Assembly: GCF_000020125.1 (NCBI RefSeq)
Contig: NC_010681.1
Location: 1,674,001-1,738,000, forward strand
DNA from: Paraburkholderia phytofirmans PsJN
GTDB taxonomy: Bacteria > Pseudomonadota > Gammaproteobacteria > Burkholderiales > Burkholderiaceae
Reading direction: 5' to 3'
Length of the DNA stretch: 64,000 nucleotides
Part shown: positions 17,169 to 26,502 of the stretch, one piece after another
Layout: each line of letters opens with the position of its first letter
How positions within the stretch are numbered: the first letter of the stretch is position 1
Notes under the pieces: model-generated
The model's database searches: none
What the model was told of the DNA's origin: nothing
The model's input: the letters and a program-made list of their open reading frames with translations, nothing else
Position numbers and translations under genes: made by a program

Positions 17169-18062
17169 ATGCTCGACTATGCGTTGCTCGATGCACTGGC
17201 CGCCGTGGTGCGCCATGGCTCGTTCGACCGTGCCGCCGGCGAACTGAATGTGACGCCGTCCGCCGTGTCGCAACGGGTCAAACTGCTGGAAGAGCGCGTG
17301 GGCAGCGTGCTGGTCAAGCGCGGCCAGCCGTGCGTCGCGACCACCTCGGGCGCGCTGCTGTGCCGCCACACCGAACGCGTGCAATTGCTCGAAGCAGAGC
17401 TGACCGGCTGCCTGCCGGCGCTGCCCGGCACGCTGGTCGAACCGTGGCCGGCGCTGCGCATCGCGGTCAACGACGACAGCGTGGGCACCTGGTTCATCGA
17501 CGCGGTCGCGCAGTTTTGCGTCGAGCGGGAGATGCTGCTCGATCTGGTGATCGACGATCAGGACCACACCGCGCAGCGAATTCGCGACGGCAGCGTGCAA
17601 GGCGCGGTCACCACCCAGGCCGAGCCGGTTCAGGGTTGCCGCTCCACGCGTCTCGGGCGCATGCGTTATCTGGCGGTCTGTTCACCAGAGTTTCTCGCGC
17701 GTCACTTTGCCGGCGGTGTGACGCGTGAAAGTTTGCGGCGCACGCCGTGCGTCGACTTCAATCCTAAGGACCAGTTGCAAAAGCGTTTCATGCGCCGCAT
17801 CACGCGCGCGGACCTCGATCCGCCGTTGCACTGGATTCCGCACGTCGCCGGCTTTTTGCGTGCCTGCGTCACGGGGCTCGGCTGGGGCATGTGTCCGGAG
17901 CGCATGATCGCGTCGCATCTGGCCAGCGGCGAGCTGGTGGAGATCGCGCCCGGCAAGCATATCGACGTCGATCTCTACTGGCAGAGCTGGCGTTTGTCGA
18001 TCGGCTGGCTCGACGACTTCGGCGCGGTGCTGCGCAAGCGGGCGACGGAGTTTCTGGACTGA
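17169..18062 (+). CDS. argP: ArgP/LysG-type LysR regulator
   Basis: 297 residues. The opening is LDYALLDALAAVVRHGSFDRAAGELNVT, with the winged helix followed by VSQRVKLLEERVG, the ArgP/IciA pattern. The rest is the LysR effector-binding domain. ArgP senses lysine/arginine and activates the exporter argO, here divergent. The intergenic 97 bases contain AT-rich LysR-type dyads (around 17140: GCTAATTCACTTAAC) that could be its site. No downstream partner gene follows on the same strand. Confidence 0.87.
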   Translation: MLDYALLDALAAVVRHGSFDRAAGELNVTPSAVSQRVKLLEERVGSVLVKRGQPCVATTSGALLCRHTERVQLLEAELTGCLPALPGTLVEPWPALRIAVNDDSVGTWFIDAVAQFCVEREMLLDLVIDDQDHTAQRIRDGSVQGAVTTQAEPVQGCRSTRLGRMRYLAVCSPEFLARHFAGGVTRESLRRTPCVDFNPKDQLQKRFMRRITRADLDPPLHWIPHVAGFLRACVTGLGWGMCPERMIASHLASGELVEIAPGKHIDVDLYWQSWRLSIGWLDDFGAVLRKRATEFLD

Positions 18063-18199
18063 CCGATAGTCCGCAACGCGTCGTCAGCTTGCCGGCCGGT
18101 GCGGGTACTCCCATTCGCACAACACCGCGACGAGCGGCACTGTCGATCAGGGCGAGTTGGTCTCCTCGCAGCGATGCCGACAGGTTCGCGCAGAGGCAA

Positions 18200-18826
18200 T
18201 CAACCGGCTGCGGCCTCGGCGGTCGTGTCGTAGTCCGCCGTGCACGGCGCGCCGGTCAATGTCTTCAAACGCCCTTCATGCATGGAGAAAATCCAGCCGT
18301 GAATCTGCACCGGGCGCTGTGCGCGCTGAATCAACGGCATGGCTTGCAGCGCCTGCACCTGAGCCAGCACATTGAGCTCGGCGAGTCGATCCGCGCGCGC
18401 CTCGAAGCTCGGCAACTCGCGCAGTTCGGCACTGTGCAGCGCACTTAGCCGGCGAATTCCTCCAATGCGGCGATTGACGTTCGGCAACTCGGGCGCGGGC
18501 GGCCGCAACGCCGCCTGTACGCCGCCGCAGCAGTGATGCCCGCAGACGATCACATGTTCCACCTGCAGTACCGTGACCGCGTATTCGAGCACGCTCGACA
18601 GGCTCTCGTCGTTATCGGCGACGAGATTCGCGATATTGCGATGCACGAAGACCTCGCCGGGCATCGCACGCGTAATGGCTTCCGGCACACGGCTGTCGGA
18701 GCAGCCGATCCACAGCACGTTCGGTTGCTGATTGCTGGCGAGGCGCCGGAAATAGGCGGGATCGCGGGTGTTGATTTCGTCGGACCAGGCGAGGTTTTCG
18801 ACGAGCATGCGTTTCGGGTATGTCAT
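18200..18826 (-). CDS. can: Beta-class carbonic anhydrase
   Basis: 208 residues, normal for the family (E. coli Can about 220). It interconverts CO2 and bicarbonate in the cytosol. Zinc ligands and catalytic dyad are all present: Cys 42, Asp 44 and Arg 46 in GCSDSRVPE, then His 97 and Cys 100 in CGHHCCGG. The C-terminal ASMHEG-type segment is FSMHEGRLKTLTG. It stands alone, with 282 empty bases upstream before the end of the sensor kinase gene. Confidence 0.94.
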   Translation of the reverse strand: MTYPKRMLVENLAWSDEINTRDPAYFRRLASNQQPNVLWIGCSDSRVPEAITRAMPGEVFVHRNIANLVADNDESLSSVLEYAVTVLQVEHVIVCGHHCCGGVQAALRPPAPELPNVNRRIGGIRRLSALHSAELRELPSFEARADRLAELNVLAQVQALQAMPLIQRAQRPVQIHGWIFSMHEGRLKTLTGAPCTADYDTTAEAAAG

Positions 18827-19108
18827 GAACGGTCTTCCGTTGATGCGATGATCGCGTTGGTAAGTGCCGCGGTGTATGTTGCCGAACGGGCGTCAGGGGT
18901 TCTCGCTGTCGCTTGCCATGGCCGCATTGGCGAGTGTCTCGGGAGTCGGGGCGGCGAGTGCGGTTGCGTCGTGATTCATCGAGTCCTCTGCAGGTTGATC
19001 TGGATGACTGAACAATATCGATCAGGCAGGGACATTGTGCGGGGCAGCGGATGAGGCCGTGGTGATCACCGCATGATAGTTTTGTCATCGTGCGGGCGCG
19101 TGCTTCGC

Positions 19109-20524
19109 CTAGCTGATCGGCGGATGCTTCGGAAAGCGCAGGCTGAAGGTGGTGCGCACGTGCGGCACGCTTTCCACGCTGCATTCGCCGTGATGTTCTT
19201 CCATGATCGACTTGACGATGGCAAGTCCGAGGCCCGTACCGCTCGCCGAGTTATGCCGCGATGGATCGACCCGGTAGAAGCGGTCGAAGATCCGCTCCAG
19301 ATGCGGTCTCGCGATGCCGGCACCCGTGTCCGACACCGATACGTGCGCGTGGCGCCGGTGTTCCGCGCACCGCACGTCGACGACGCTGCCGCGCGGCGCG
19401 TGGGTCAACGCGTTCGAGATCAGGTTGCTGAGTGCCCGCTGCACCATCAGCACATCGCCGTCGAAGCGCGCGCTGCCCGAAACGACGATCTCCACGCCGG
19501 CATCGGCGGCCATGATTTCGTAGTAGCCGGCAATGCGCAGCGCCTCAATGCGCGCGTCGACACACTGCAGCGTCAGCCGGTGGCGAATGCTGTCCGCGCG
19601 CGCGAGAAACAGCATGCTGTCGATCAGACGCGCGAGACGCTGGCATTCATCCACGCTCGATTCGATCACGCTGCGATATTCATCGGCGGAACGCGGTTGC
19701 GAGAGCGCCACCTGCGCTTCCGCCAGCAGATTGGTGAGCGGAGTGCGCATGTCGTGCGCGAGGTCGGACGAAAATTGCGTGAGACGCGTGAACGAGTCGT
19801 GCAGGCGCGCGAGCATCCGGTTGAAGGCACGGCTCAGTTCCTTCAGTTCGCCGGGCATGTCGTGCTCGGGCAACGGTTCCGCAAGATGGCGGCTGGAGAT
19901 CTGCTCGGCGCGCGCCGTCAAACGGGCCAGCGGCCGCAATCCGAAACGGCCGATCGACCATGCGAGCAGCGCATTCACCAGCGTCCCCGTTACGATGACG
20001 ACCAGAACATTGAGCGCATACGCGCGCAGCAGCGCGCGCTCGCCGCTCGCGTCGTATTGGACGACCACGCGCACCTGGCTGCCGGCGAGATCGCCGAGCG
20101 GCGCCATCGCCACCAGAAAGCGCAACGGCAGTGTGTCGAGCGACACGCGCACCGGCGCGAGGGCGGTGGGAACGGCCATCGTCTCGGCATTCGGCCGGTA
20201 GCCGTTGGTGCGAACGAGCGGTGCGCCGTGCGCGTCGAACAGCGCAATGTCGAGGTTCTGATGACCGTATAGCTGGTTGTACCACGTCTCACGATCCGCG
20301 CTGATCGCCTGAATACTGGGCATGGTGTGCAGGCGCAGTTGCAGCGCGGCGAGGGTCGTGCTCATCTCGCGGGCGGACGCCGCTTCGATGCGCGTTTTCA
20401 GGCCGTGGTACAGCAGTACTCCGTTGAATATGAGTAGCAGCGAGGTCGAAAGCGCGAACAGGATCGACAGCCTCGCGCGCAAAGTGCGCGGCACGAGCAG
20501 CGCCGCGAGCAGACGTCGAATCAT
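19109..20524 (-). CDS. Heavy-metal-type sensor histidine kinase (Irl/Cop/CusS-like)
   Basis: 471 residues from ATG 20524, which overlaps the response-regulator stop by 4 bases. Two membrane helices (about residues 15-35 and 170-190) flank a periplasmic domain. A HAMP segment follows, then the H-box [15 protein letters not shown], the N-box [10 protein letters not shown] and G-boxes DTGAGIA and GTGLGLAIV. The layout matches the IrlS/CopS/CusS group. With the regulator it forms a two-gene system. The metal or other signal is not evident, and no efflux pump is adjacent. Confidence 0.9.
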   Translation of the reverse strand: MIRRLLAALLVPRTLRARLSILFALSTSLLLIFNGVLLYHGLKTRIEAASAREMSTTLAALQLRLHTMPSIQAISADRETWYNQLYGHQNLDIALFDAHGAPLVRTNGYRPNAETMAVPTALAPVRVSLDTLPLRFLVAMAPLGDLAGSQVRVVVQYDASGERALLRAYALNVLVVIVTGTLVNALLAWSIGRFGLRPLARLTARAEQISSRHLAEPLPEHDMPGELKELSRAFNRMLARLHDSFTRLTQFSSDLAHDMRTPLTNLLAEAQVALSQPRSADEYRSVIESSVDECQRLARLIDSMLFLARADSIRHRLTLQCVDARIEALRIAGYYEIMAADAGVEIVVSGSARFDGDVLMVQRALSNLISNALTHAPRGSVVDVRCAEHRRHAHVSVSDTGAGIARPHLERIFDRFYRVDPSRHNSASGTGLGLAIVKSIMEEHHGECSVESVPHVRTTFSLRFPKHPPIS

Positions 20525-21204
20525 GGCTGCGATGGGCCGCGCTCTTCCAATACATAGCCCATGCCGCGCACGGTATGGATCAGCTTGGGTTCGTAGTTGT
20601 CGTCGACCTTCGCGCGCAAGCGGCGGATCGCGGCGTCGACGACATTCGTGTCGCTGTCGAAGTTCATGTCCCACACTTGAGAAGCAATCGTCGAACGCGG
20701 CAGGATTTCGCCCTGGCGGCGCATCAGCAGCCATAGCAAGGCGAATTCCTTGGCGGTGAGCAGGATCATGTCGCCGTGCCGCGTGGCCTTGCGGCGCGTC
20801 AGGTCGAGCACCAGATTCGCTACTTGAAGCGAGGCGGCGTCGCGGGTCTGGCCGCGTCGCAGAATCGAGCGCACACGGGCCAGCAGTTCGGCGAAGTCGA
20901 ACGGCTTGACGAGATAGTCGTCGCCGCCCATGTTGAGGCCGCGCACCTTGTCGTCCACTTCGTCGCGCGCGGTGAGCAGCAGGACCGACGTCGAGTGGGT
21001 GCGGCGCAGGTTTTTCAGCACCGTCCAGCCATCCTGGCCGGGCAGCATGACGTCGAGCACGATCAGATCGTAGTCCTCCGTCAAGGCGCGATGCTGGCCG
21101 GTCAGGCCGTCTTCCACCCAGTCGACGATAAAGCCCGCTTCGGTCAGGCCTTTGCGAAGATATGTGCCGGTTTTGATCTCGTCCTCGACGATCAGGATGC
21201 GCAT
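20521..21204 (-). CDS. OmpR-family response regulator (IrlR/CopR/CusR-like)
   Basis: 227 residues from ATG 21204 (MRILIVEDE). The receiver domain has phospho-acceptor Asp 51 in [10 protein letters not shown], and Lys in VKPFDF. The C-terminal winged helix contains [22 protein letters not shown] and ends [11 protein letters not shown], as in heavy-metal regulators. It is upstream of and overlapping the kinase gene. Two related ATGAC-spacer-GTCAT dyads about 480-560 bases upstream (21688 and 21743) resemble operators of this family and may mark autoregulation through a longer operon including the small gene before it. Confidence 0.92.
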   Translation of the reverse strand: MRILIVEDEIKTGTYLRKGLTEAGFIVDWVEDGLTGQHRALTEDYDLIVLDVMLPGQDGWTVLKNLRRTHSTSVLLLTARDEVDDKVRGLNMGGDDYLVKPFDFAELLARVRSILRRGQTRDAASLQVANLVLDLTRRKATRHGDMILLTAKEFALLWLLMRRQGEILPRSTIASQVWDMNFDSDTNVVDAAIRRLRAKVDDNYEPKLIHTVRGMGYVLEERGPSQP

Positions 21205-21227
21205 GATTTTTCTCTCACTGCTGTGGG

Positions 21228-21659
21228 TCAGCGGCCGATGCGTGCGGGCGCGCATGACGCCGACGCATGGGATGCATCGAGGTCGTGATGGGCTGCGGAC
21301 GGCGAACCGGAGGGCTGCGACATGGTGCGAGTCATCGCGGAAAACACTTCGAGCGAAAGCAGGCCTCGCTCGAAGAACGGCTCGTGCTGGACGCGCGGCT
21401 TCCCATATGCGGAGGAACAGGATGGGTCGCCGCCGTTGAACAGCCCGTCAGGTTGATTCCACCAGAATGCCAACGAACTGAGTGCGATGACGAGCAGCGC
21501 GGCCCCGAGTGAAACGGGATGATGAATACGGAGCTGCGCCCAGCGCACTGGGACGTTTGCGCCGAAATGCGTGATGCGCATCGTCAGGCTTCGCATTCGT
21601 TGAAAGTGAAGCATACGGTTCAATGTGAGGATGGGACGCGACCATCGTACAGATACCAT
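21228..21659 (-). CDS. Possible small single-pass membrane protein upstream of the two-component system
   Basis: 143 codons at most; ATG codons inside at residues 16, 22 and 27 are possible shorter starts ([12 protein letters not shown]). One membrane helix is visible ([21 protein letters not shown]), and the rest is low in known motifs. It ends 23 bases before the response-regulator start on the same strand and lies just downstream of the ATGAC/GTCAT dyads, which supports it being the first gene of the operon. Not recognised as a family. It could be non-coding leader sequence. Confidence 0.42.
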   Translation of the reverse strand: MVSVRWSRPILTLNRMLHFQRMRSLTMRITHFGANVPVRWAQLRIHHPVSLGAALLVIALSSLAFWWNQPDGLFNGGDPSCSSAYGKPRVQHEPFFERGLLSLEVFSAMTRTMSQPSGSPSAAHHDLDASHASASCAPARIGR

Positions 21660-21687
21660 AGTTGTCCGATGCGGGCATGAGAGCGAG

Positions 21688-21703
21688 ATGACAATTCCGT
21701 CAT
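21688..21703. promoter_or_regulatory. Operator-like dyad 1 (Cop/Irl type)
   Basis: ATGACAATTCCGTCAT is a dyad of ATGAC and GTCAT with a 6-base spacer. It is 29 bases upstream of the small membrane ORF start. It shares ATGACA...ATTCCGTCAT with the second site at 21743 read on the other strand. Confidence 0.5.
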
Positions 21704-21742
21704 AAATCTCGTGCGCATCTTTTGTTGCGGTGCATCCTTTGG

Positions 21743-21759
21743 ATGACGGAATCTGTCAT
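21743..21759. promoter_or_regulatory. Operator-like dyad 2 (Cop/Irl type)
   Basis: ATGACGGAATCTGTCAT; its reverse complement ATGACAGATTCCGTCAT equals dyad 1 with one extra base. The two sites are inverted relative to each other, about 55 bases apart centre to centre. The rest of the 21660-22022 gap holds no gene. Confidence 0.5.
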
Positions 21760-21966
21760 TACTCGCTCACGTTCAGCGAGCCTCTCCGGTATGGCATGAG
21801 GACTCGATCAAACGCAAACGGATAATAGAGCGTGCGGAAGGCGAGGTGGTTTGCGGGAGTCGTCGCAAGGAGAAACCAGCGAGGACGTCAAGCGTGAGCG
21901 CGCGAGTCAAGGCTGCATGCACGTGGCGAACGCGTTGCAAATGCGGCAGATTGAAGCAGCCAGCAG

Positions 21967-22012
21967 GCCGCTCACTTGCCGACACGATCGCGTGCGTCGG
22001 CAAGTGAGCGGC
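21967..22012. terminator. Strong hairpin downstream of ndh, possible terminator
   Basis: A perfect 17-bp inverted repeat (GCCGCTCACTTGCCGAC and its complement) with a 12-base loop lies 11 bases past the ndh stop. On the plus strand it is followed by AAGGTTTTATC; on the minus strand there is no T-run, so termination of ndh by it is plausible but not certain. Confidence 0.45.
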
Positions 22013-22022
22013 AAGGTTTTAT

Positions 22023-23429
22023 CTAGTGCAGACGGATCACCGGATGCACGCGTCTGCGCAGCCAGTGGCTAGCCGAATCGAGCGCCATGCGCGCGAAGCC
22101 GGTCAGCGTCATCACGTGCCGCCGATAGATCAGCTTGTAGACTGCGGTGGCCAGCCATCCGTCGACGAACACGGGCTGGGTCAGCAAGCTGCTGCTGAGG
22201 CTCCCAATGGTGCCTTCACGCCCGAAGCCGACCAGCGTGCCCGCGTCGCGATACACGAACTCGGGCAGCGCTTCGCCCGCTATGCGGCACTTCAGGGTGC
22301 GCGCAAGAAACAGCGCCTGCTGATGCGCGACCTGCGCGCGCGGCGCGAGGAACGCGCCAGCGTCGTCGGCGGGACAGGCCGCGCAATCGCCGAGGCCGAA
22401 TACGTTTGCGTCGTTCGTGCACTGCAAGGTGCGATTCACCTGAATCTGCGCGTTGCGATTCACCGCGATACCGTCAAGCGTGCGCAAGACAGGCGGTCCC
22501 GAGATGCCCGCCGTCCAGATTGCGATGTCACTCGCGAGCGGAGCGCCGCCGTCGGTCAACACGGCGTCGGTGCGCACTTCGGTGACGCGTGTCGAGCTCA
22601 ATACATCCACGCCGAGATTGGCGAGCATCCGCTGCGCACGCGCTGAAATCGTTTCGGACAATGCGGGCAGCACGCGCCCGCTGCTTTCGATCAAACGAAT
22701 GCGAAAGTCACGCACCGGATCGAGCGAGAACGGCGTGTAGCGATTCAGCAAACGTACTGTGTCGCGCACCGCGGCGGCGAGTTCGACACCCGTCGCGCCC
22801 GCACCGATGATGTTGATCGACACCGGCGTGTCCGCCTGCGCGGTCCGCGCCCGGCGTGCGTGATTCGCACGCAGACAGGCATCGAGCAGCTTGCGGCGGA
22901 ATGCTTCCGCATGCGCGACCGATTCGAGCGGCAACGCATGTTCGGCGGCACCTGGCACGCCGAAATATTGCGTCACGCTGCCCATGGCCAGTACCAGCGT
23001 ATCGAAAGCGACCTGCCGGGACGGCAGAATTTCGCGGCCGTCGGCGTCGTGCAATGCGCTCAAGGTGATATGCCGCTCCGCGCGATCGAGCGCGGTGAGT
23101 TCGCCCTGTTCGAATTCGAAGCCATGGCGCTGGGCCTGCACCGCATATTGCAGTTGATGGGTCGCGGGATCGAGTTGGCCTGAAGCGGCTTCGTGCAGCA
23201 GCGGCTTCCAGAAGTGCGTGGGCCAGCGGTCGATCAGCACGATCTGCGCGAGACCCGCACGTCCGAGCGATTCGGACAGACGCGTGGCCAGCCCGAGTCC
23301 ACCCACGCCGCCACCGACGATCACGACCCGATGCGCCGCCGTATTGTCCGTGTGTTGCATGGATTGCGCGGATTGCGCGTGGTGCGCCCGTTGCGTTGTC
23401 GGGCCTGTCTGCTGATCGATTGCGGCCAT
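22023..23429 (-). CDS. ndh: Type II NADH:quinone oxidoreductase
   Basis: 468 residues. A 34-residue Gln/His-rich start precedes the FAD-binding VVIVGGGVGGLGLATRL. DRWPTHFWKPLLHEAASG is the NDH-2 signature, the second nucleotide motif is INIIGAGATGVELA, and ANVFGLGDCAA near residue 365 closes the FAD site. A C-terminal amphipathic region (LATAVYKLIYRRHVMTLTGFARM) fits membrane attachment. It oxidises NADH and reduces quinone without proton pumping. It is divergent from a LysR gene 157 bases away. Confidence 0.92.
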   Translation of the reverse strand: MAAIDQQTGPTTQRAHHAQSAQSMQHTDNTAAHRVVIVGGGVGGLGLATRLSESLGRAGLAQIVLIDRWPTHFWKPLLHEAASGQLDPATHQLQYAVQAQRHGFEFEQGELTALDRAERHITLSALHDADGREILPSRQVAFDTLVLAMGSVTQYFGVPGAAEHALPLESVAHAEAFRRKLLDACLRANHARRARTAQADTPVSINIIGAGATGVELAAAVRDTVRLLNRYTPFSLDPVRDFRIRLIESSGRVLPALSETISARAQRMLANLGVDVLSSTRVTEVRTDAVLTDGGAPLASDIAIWTAGISGPPVLRTLDGIAVNRNAQIQVNRTLQCTNDANVFGLGDCAACPADDAGAFLAPRAQVAHQQALFLARTLKCRIAGEALPEFVYRDAGTLVGFGREGTIGSLSSSLLTQPVFVDGWLATAVYKLIYRRHVMTLTGFARMALDSASHWLRRRVHPVIRLH

Positions 23430-23586
23430 GATCGCTATCCTCCTGAGGTTGTTCGTGCCGGGCCGGTGCTGGCGCCGCGCTAAGCGCGATTCCAGGCATT
23501 CGCCGGCCTATCTGTCAGGCCAGTATAAAATCGGCTAAAACCGCAGCACAATTTAATGTTTATACGGAACATATAGGTTTGAACTT

Positions 23587-24567
23587 ATGCTAAAAGCCGC
23601 GACGTTTCGTCAGTTGAAGACCTTGCATACGATTGCGAAGCTCGGCAGCGTGTCACGCGCGGCCGAGGAATTGCGACTCACGCAACCGGCTGTGTCGCTA
23701 CAGGTGCGTCTGCTGGAAGAGGCTGCGGGCGCGCCGCTCCTGCAACGCGTGGGCCGTGGCGTGCAGTTGACCGCGGCCGGCGAGATTCTCGCCCGCTATG
23801 CGCTGGAGATCCTCGACCTGTGGAACGGCGCGGCCGACGATCTGGCCGCGTTGCATGGCGAGCAGGGCGGCACGCTGCGTATCGGCGCGATCACCACGGC
23901 CGAGTATCTGATCCCGCCGTTTCTGGTGCGTTTCACGGAATCGCGTCCGCAAGTGAAGGTGCAATTCAAGGTCGGCAATCGCGCTGACATCATCCGTATG
24001 CTGGCAACGCATGAAATCGATCTCGCGGTGATGGGCAGCGCGCCGCGCGAATTGCGCACGGCGGCAACGGCGTTCGCCAAACATCCGATGGCGTTCGTTG
24101 CCTCGCCCGCACATGCGCTGATGAAGAAAAAGCGTTTGTCGCTCGACGATCTGCAAAGCGCGAATCTGTTCGTGCGCGAACGCGGTTCGGGCACGCGTTC
24201 TACCGTCGAGAATCTGTTTCGCCTTGCGGGCCTCAAGCTTCACATCGGCTCTGAACTGTCGAGCAATGAGGCGATCAAGCAACTGGTCGAAGCGGGGTTG
24301 GGTATCGCGTTCCTGTCGCTGCACGCCTGTTCGCTCGAGTTTCAGGCGGGCCTGCTCGCGCTGTTGCCCATGCCCGCCAACCCGATCGAGCGCGACTGGT
24401 ATGTGATGCATGTGTCGGATAAACGCCTGCCGCATGTGGCCGGGTTGTTCCGCGATTTTCTGATCGAGCACGGCATGTCGGGCGCGGTGCCGGTGCCGCT
24501 GCCTGCCGTCGCTGCCGCCAAAAAACGCCGCCAGACGCGCCACGCGGGCGGCGCGGGCGCGGCGTAG
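23587..24567 (+). CDS. LysR-family regulator (CbbR-like group)
   Basis: 326 residues. The N-terminal winged helix (ATFRQLKTLHTIAKLGSVSRAAEELRLTQPAVS) and the effector domain with ATHEIDLAVMG and FVRERGSGTRSTVE resemble the CbbR/CysB-like clade that often senses metabolites. The C-terminus has a basic Ala-rich tail (KKRRQTRHAGG) beyond the usual length. It sits between ndh (divergent) and an NCS1 permease (downstream, same strand, 280 bases away). Either could be its target; nothing in the sequence settles it. Confidence 0.85.
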   Translation: MLKAATFRQLKTLHTIAKLGSVSRAAEELRLTQPAVSLQVRLLEEAAGAPLLQRVGRGVQLTAAGEILARYALEILDLWNGAADDLAALHGEQGGTLRIGAITTAEYLIPPFLVRFTESRPQVKVQFKVGNRADIIRMLATHEIDLAVMGSAPRELRTAATAFAKHPMAFVASPAHALMKKKRLSLDDLQSANLFVRERGSGTRSTVENLFRLAGLKLHIGSELSSNEAIKQLVEAGLGIAFLSLHACSLEFQAGLLALLPMPANPIERDWYVMHVSDKRLPHVAGLFRDFLIEHGMSGAVPVPLPAVAAAKKRRQTRHAGGAGAA

Positions 24568-24847
24568 GGGCAGCAAAAAGGCGTTGGGATTCTCGCGATT
24601 CGCTTCGACGTTTGCGCTTCGTGAGCGCTGCGGGAAGTCCCTATACGGCCTTTCAGTTGGTCACCGAGCCTTGCCGGACGGGACTTGCGGGTTACATCGC
24701 CGGAGATCGAAGTAAAGGTTGGGCAGACGATATTTTTGCCCGCGCCGATTGTCTTTACAGTGGCGTCCAGACATCTGAGAAAAGTGGACGCCGCATCCCC
24801 GTGGCGAGCCATTGTGATTGACCTGGCCGTTACAGGAGTCGGAGACA

Positions 24848-26434
24848 ATGAGCAGCAACAGCATCACTCAAGTCGAAACATTCGGTTTCGAACGCATTCC
24901 GGATCGCTCGCGCTATGCACGGCCGATCGATCTGTTCCGCTTGCTGTTCGGCGGGTGCAATACCTTTTCCACGTCCGTGCTCGGCAGTTTTCCGGTGCTG
25001 CTCGGTTTGTCGTTCAAGGCGGGTGTCTGGTCGATCGTGCTCGGCGTGCTGATCGGCTCGTGCATTCTCGCGCCGATGAGCCTGTTCGGTCCGCGTAACG
25101 GCACCAGCGACCCGGTCTCATCGGGCGCGCATTTCGGTATTCACGGGCGGATCGTCGGCTCGTTTCTGGCGGTGCTGACAGCAGTCGCGTTTTTCTCGCT
25201 GGCGGTGTGGAGTTCGGGCGATGCGCTCGTGGGCGGCGCGAATCATCTGCTCGGTTTGCCGGTCAACTGGATGACGCTCAGCTTCGCCTACGGTCTGTTC
25301 GCGGTGCTGGTGCTGACCGTGTGCGTGTACGGTTTCCGCTTCATGCTGTGGGTCAACAAGATCGCGGTGTGGGCGGCGAGCATTCTGTTCGTGGTCGGTC
25401 TGTTCGCGTTCACCAAGTCGTTCGACGGCGCATACGCCGGCAAGGTCGCACTCGGCTCGGTGGGTTTCTGGCCCGCGTTCGTGAGCGCGGTGCTGGTCGC
25501 GATGAGCAATCCCGTCTCGTTCGCCTGCACGCTCGGCGATTGGGCCCGCTATATTCCGGAGAACACGCCGAGAAAGCGCACAATCCTCGCGGTGATGCTC
25601 GCGCAACTGGCCACGTTCGTGCCGTTCTTCTTCGGCCTCGCCACGGCGACGATCATCGCCAGCAAGGCGCCGGATTTCATCGCGTCGAATAACTACGTGG
25701 GCGGTTTGCTGGCCATCTCGCCGAACTGGTTCTTCCTGCCGGTGTGCCTGATCGCGATCATCGGCGGCATGTCGACCGGCACGACCGCGTTGTACGGCAC
25801 CGGCCTCGATATGTCGAGCATGTTTCCGAAGTTCCTGAATCGCGTGCGCGCCACGTTGCTGATCGGCAGCCTTGCCATCGGCTTCATTTTCCTCGGACGC
25901 TTCGCGTTCAACCTGGTCGAAAGCGTGTCGACGTTCTCGGTGCTGATCAACGTCTGCAGTTGCCCGTGGATGGTGATCATGATCATCGGCTTCGTCACGC
26001 GGCGCGGTTTCTACCTATCCGACGACTTGCAGGTGTTCAATCGCGGCGGCCGAGGCGGTCACTACTGGTTCACGCACGGCTGGAACTGGCGCGCGATGGG
26101 CGCATGGATTCCGAGCGCGGCGATCAGCCTGTGCTTCGTCAATCTGCCGGATCAGTTCGTCGGTCCGCTCGGCCAGCTCGCCGGCGGTCTCGACATCAGC
26201 ATGCCGGTTTCGCTGACGCTGGCGGCCGCACTGTATATCGCTTTGTTGCAGTGCTTTCCGGAACCGGACGGCGTGTATGGACCGCAAGGCCGGCGTTGGC
26301 TGCGTGGCGGTTCGCAACACAATGTGACCGTGCATCCCGTGGTGCCGGCGACTAAGCTTAAGGTAGCCGCGCCGCCGCGAGTGCGTGCGGAACGCGAGCG
26401 TGAGGCGGAGTTGGATACGCAGGACGCGGGTTGA
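24848..26434 (+). CDS. NCS1-family permease (cytosine/purine/allantoin type)
   Basis: 528 residues from ATG 24848, with GGAG upstream. About twelve membrane segments are visible. The N-terminus RIPDRSRYARPIDLFRLLFGGCNTFST and the loop GTSDPVSSGAHFGIHGR are typical of the nucleobase:cation symporter-1 group. A charged C-terminal tail of about 60 residues follows the last helix. The downstream flavoprotein, 68 bases away and same strand, probably shares the transcript, so the substrate may be an amine or N-heterocycle that this oxidase handles. The exact substrate is unknown. Confidence 0.85.
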   Translation: MSSNSITQVETFGFERIPDRSRYARPIDLFRLLFGGCNTFSTSVLGSFPVLLGLSFKAGVWSIVLGVLIGSCILAPMSLFGPRNGTSDPVSSGAHFGIHGRIVGSFLAVLTAVAFFSLAVWSSGDALVGGANHLLGLPVNWMTLSFAYGLFAVLVLTVCVYGFRFMLWVNKIAVWAASILFVVGLFAFTKSFDGAYAGKVALGSVGFWPAFVSAVLVAMSNPVSFACTLGDWARYIPENTPRKRTILAVMLAQLATFVPFFFGLATATIIASKAPDFIASNNYVGGLLAISPNWFFLPVCLIAIIGGMSTGTTALYGTGLDMSSMFPKFLNRVRATLLIGSLAIGFIFLGRFAFNLVESVSTFSVLINVCSCPWMVIMIIGFVTRRGFYLSDDLQVFNRGGRGGHYWFTHGWNWRAMGAWIPSAAISLCFVNLPDQFVGPLGQLAGGLDISMPVSLTLAAALYIALLQCFPEPDGVYGPQGRRWLRGGSQHNVTVHPVVPATKLKVAAPPRVRAEREREAELDTQDAG

Positions 26435-26502
26435 AGCGCAGGCCAATGTGCACGGCTTCGCGCAGTACAAGCAATGGCATTTAAATTGAGTAGGCAAACA
26501 GC

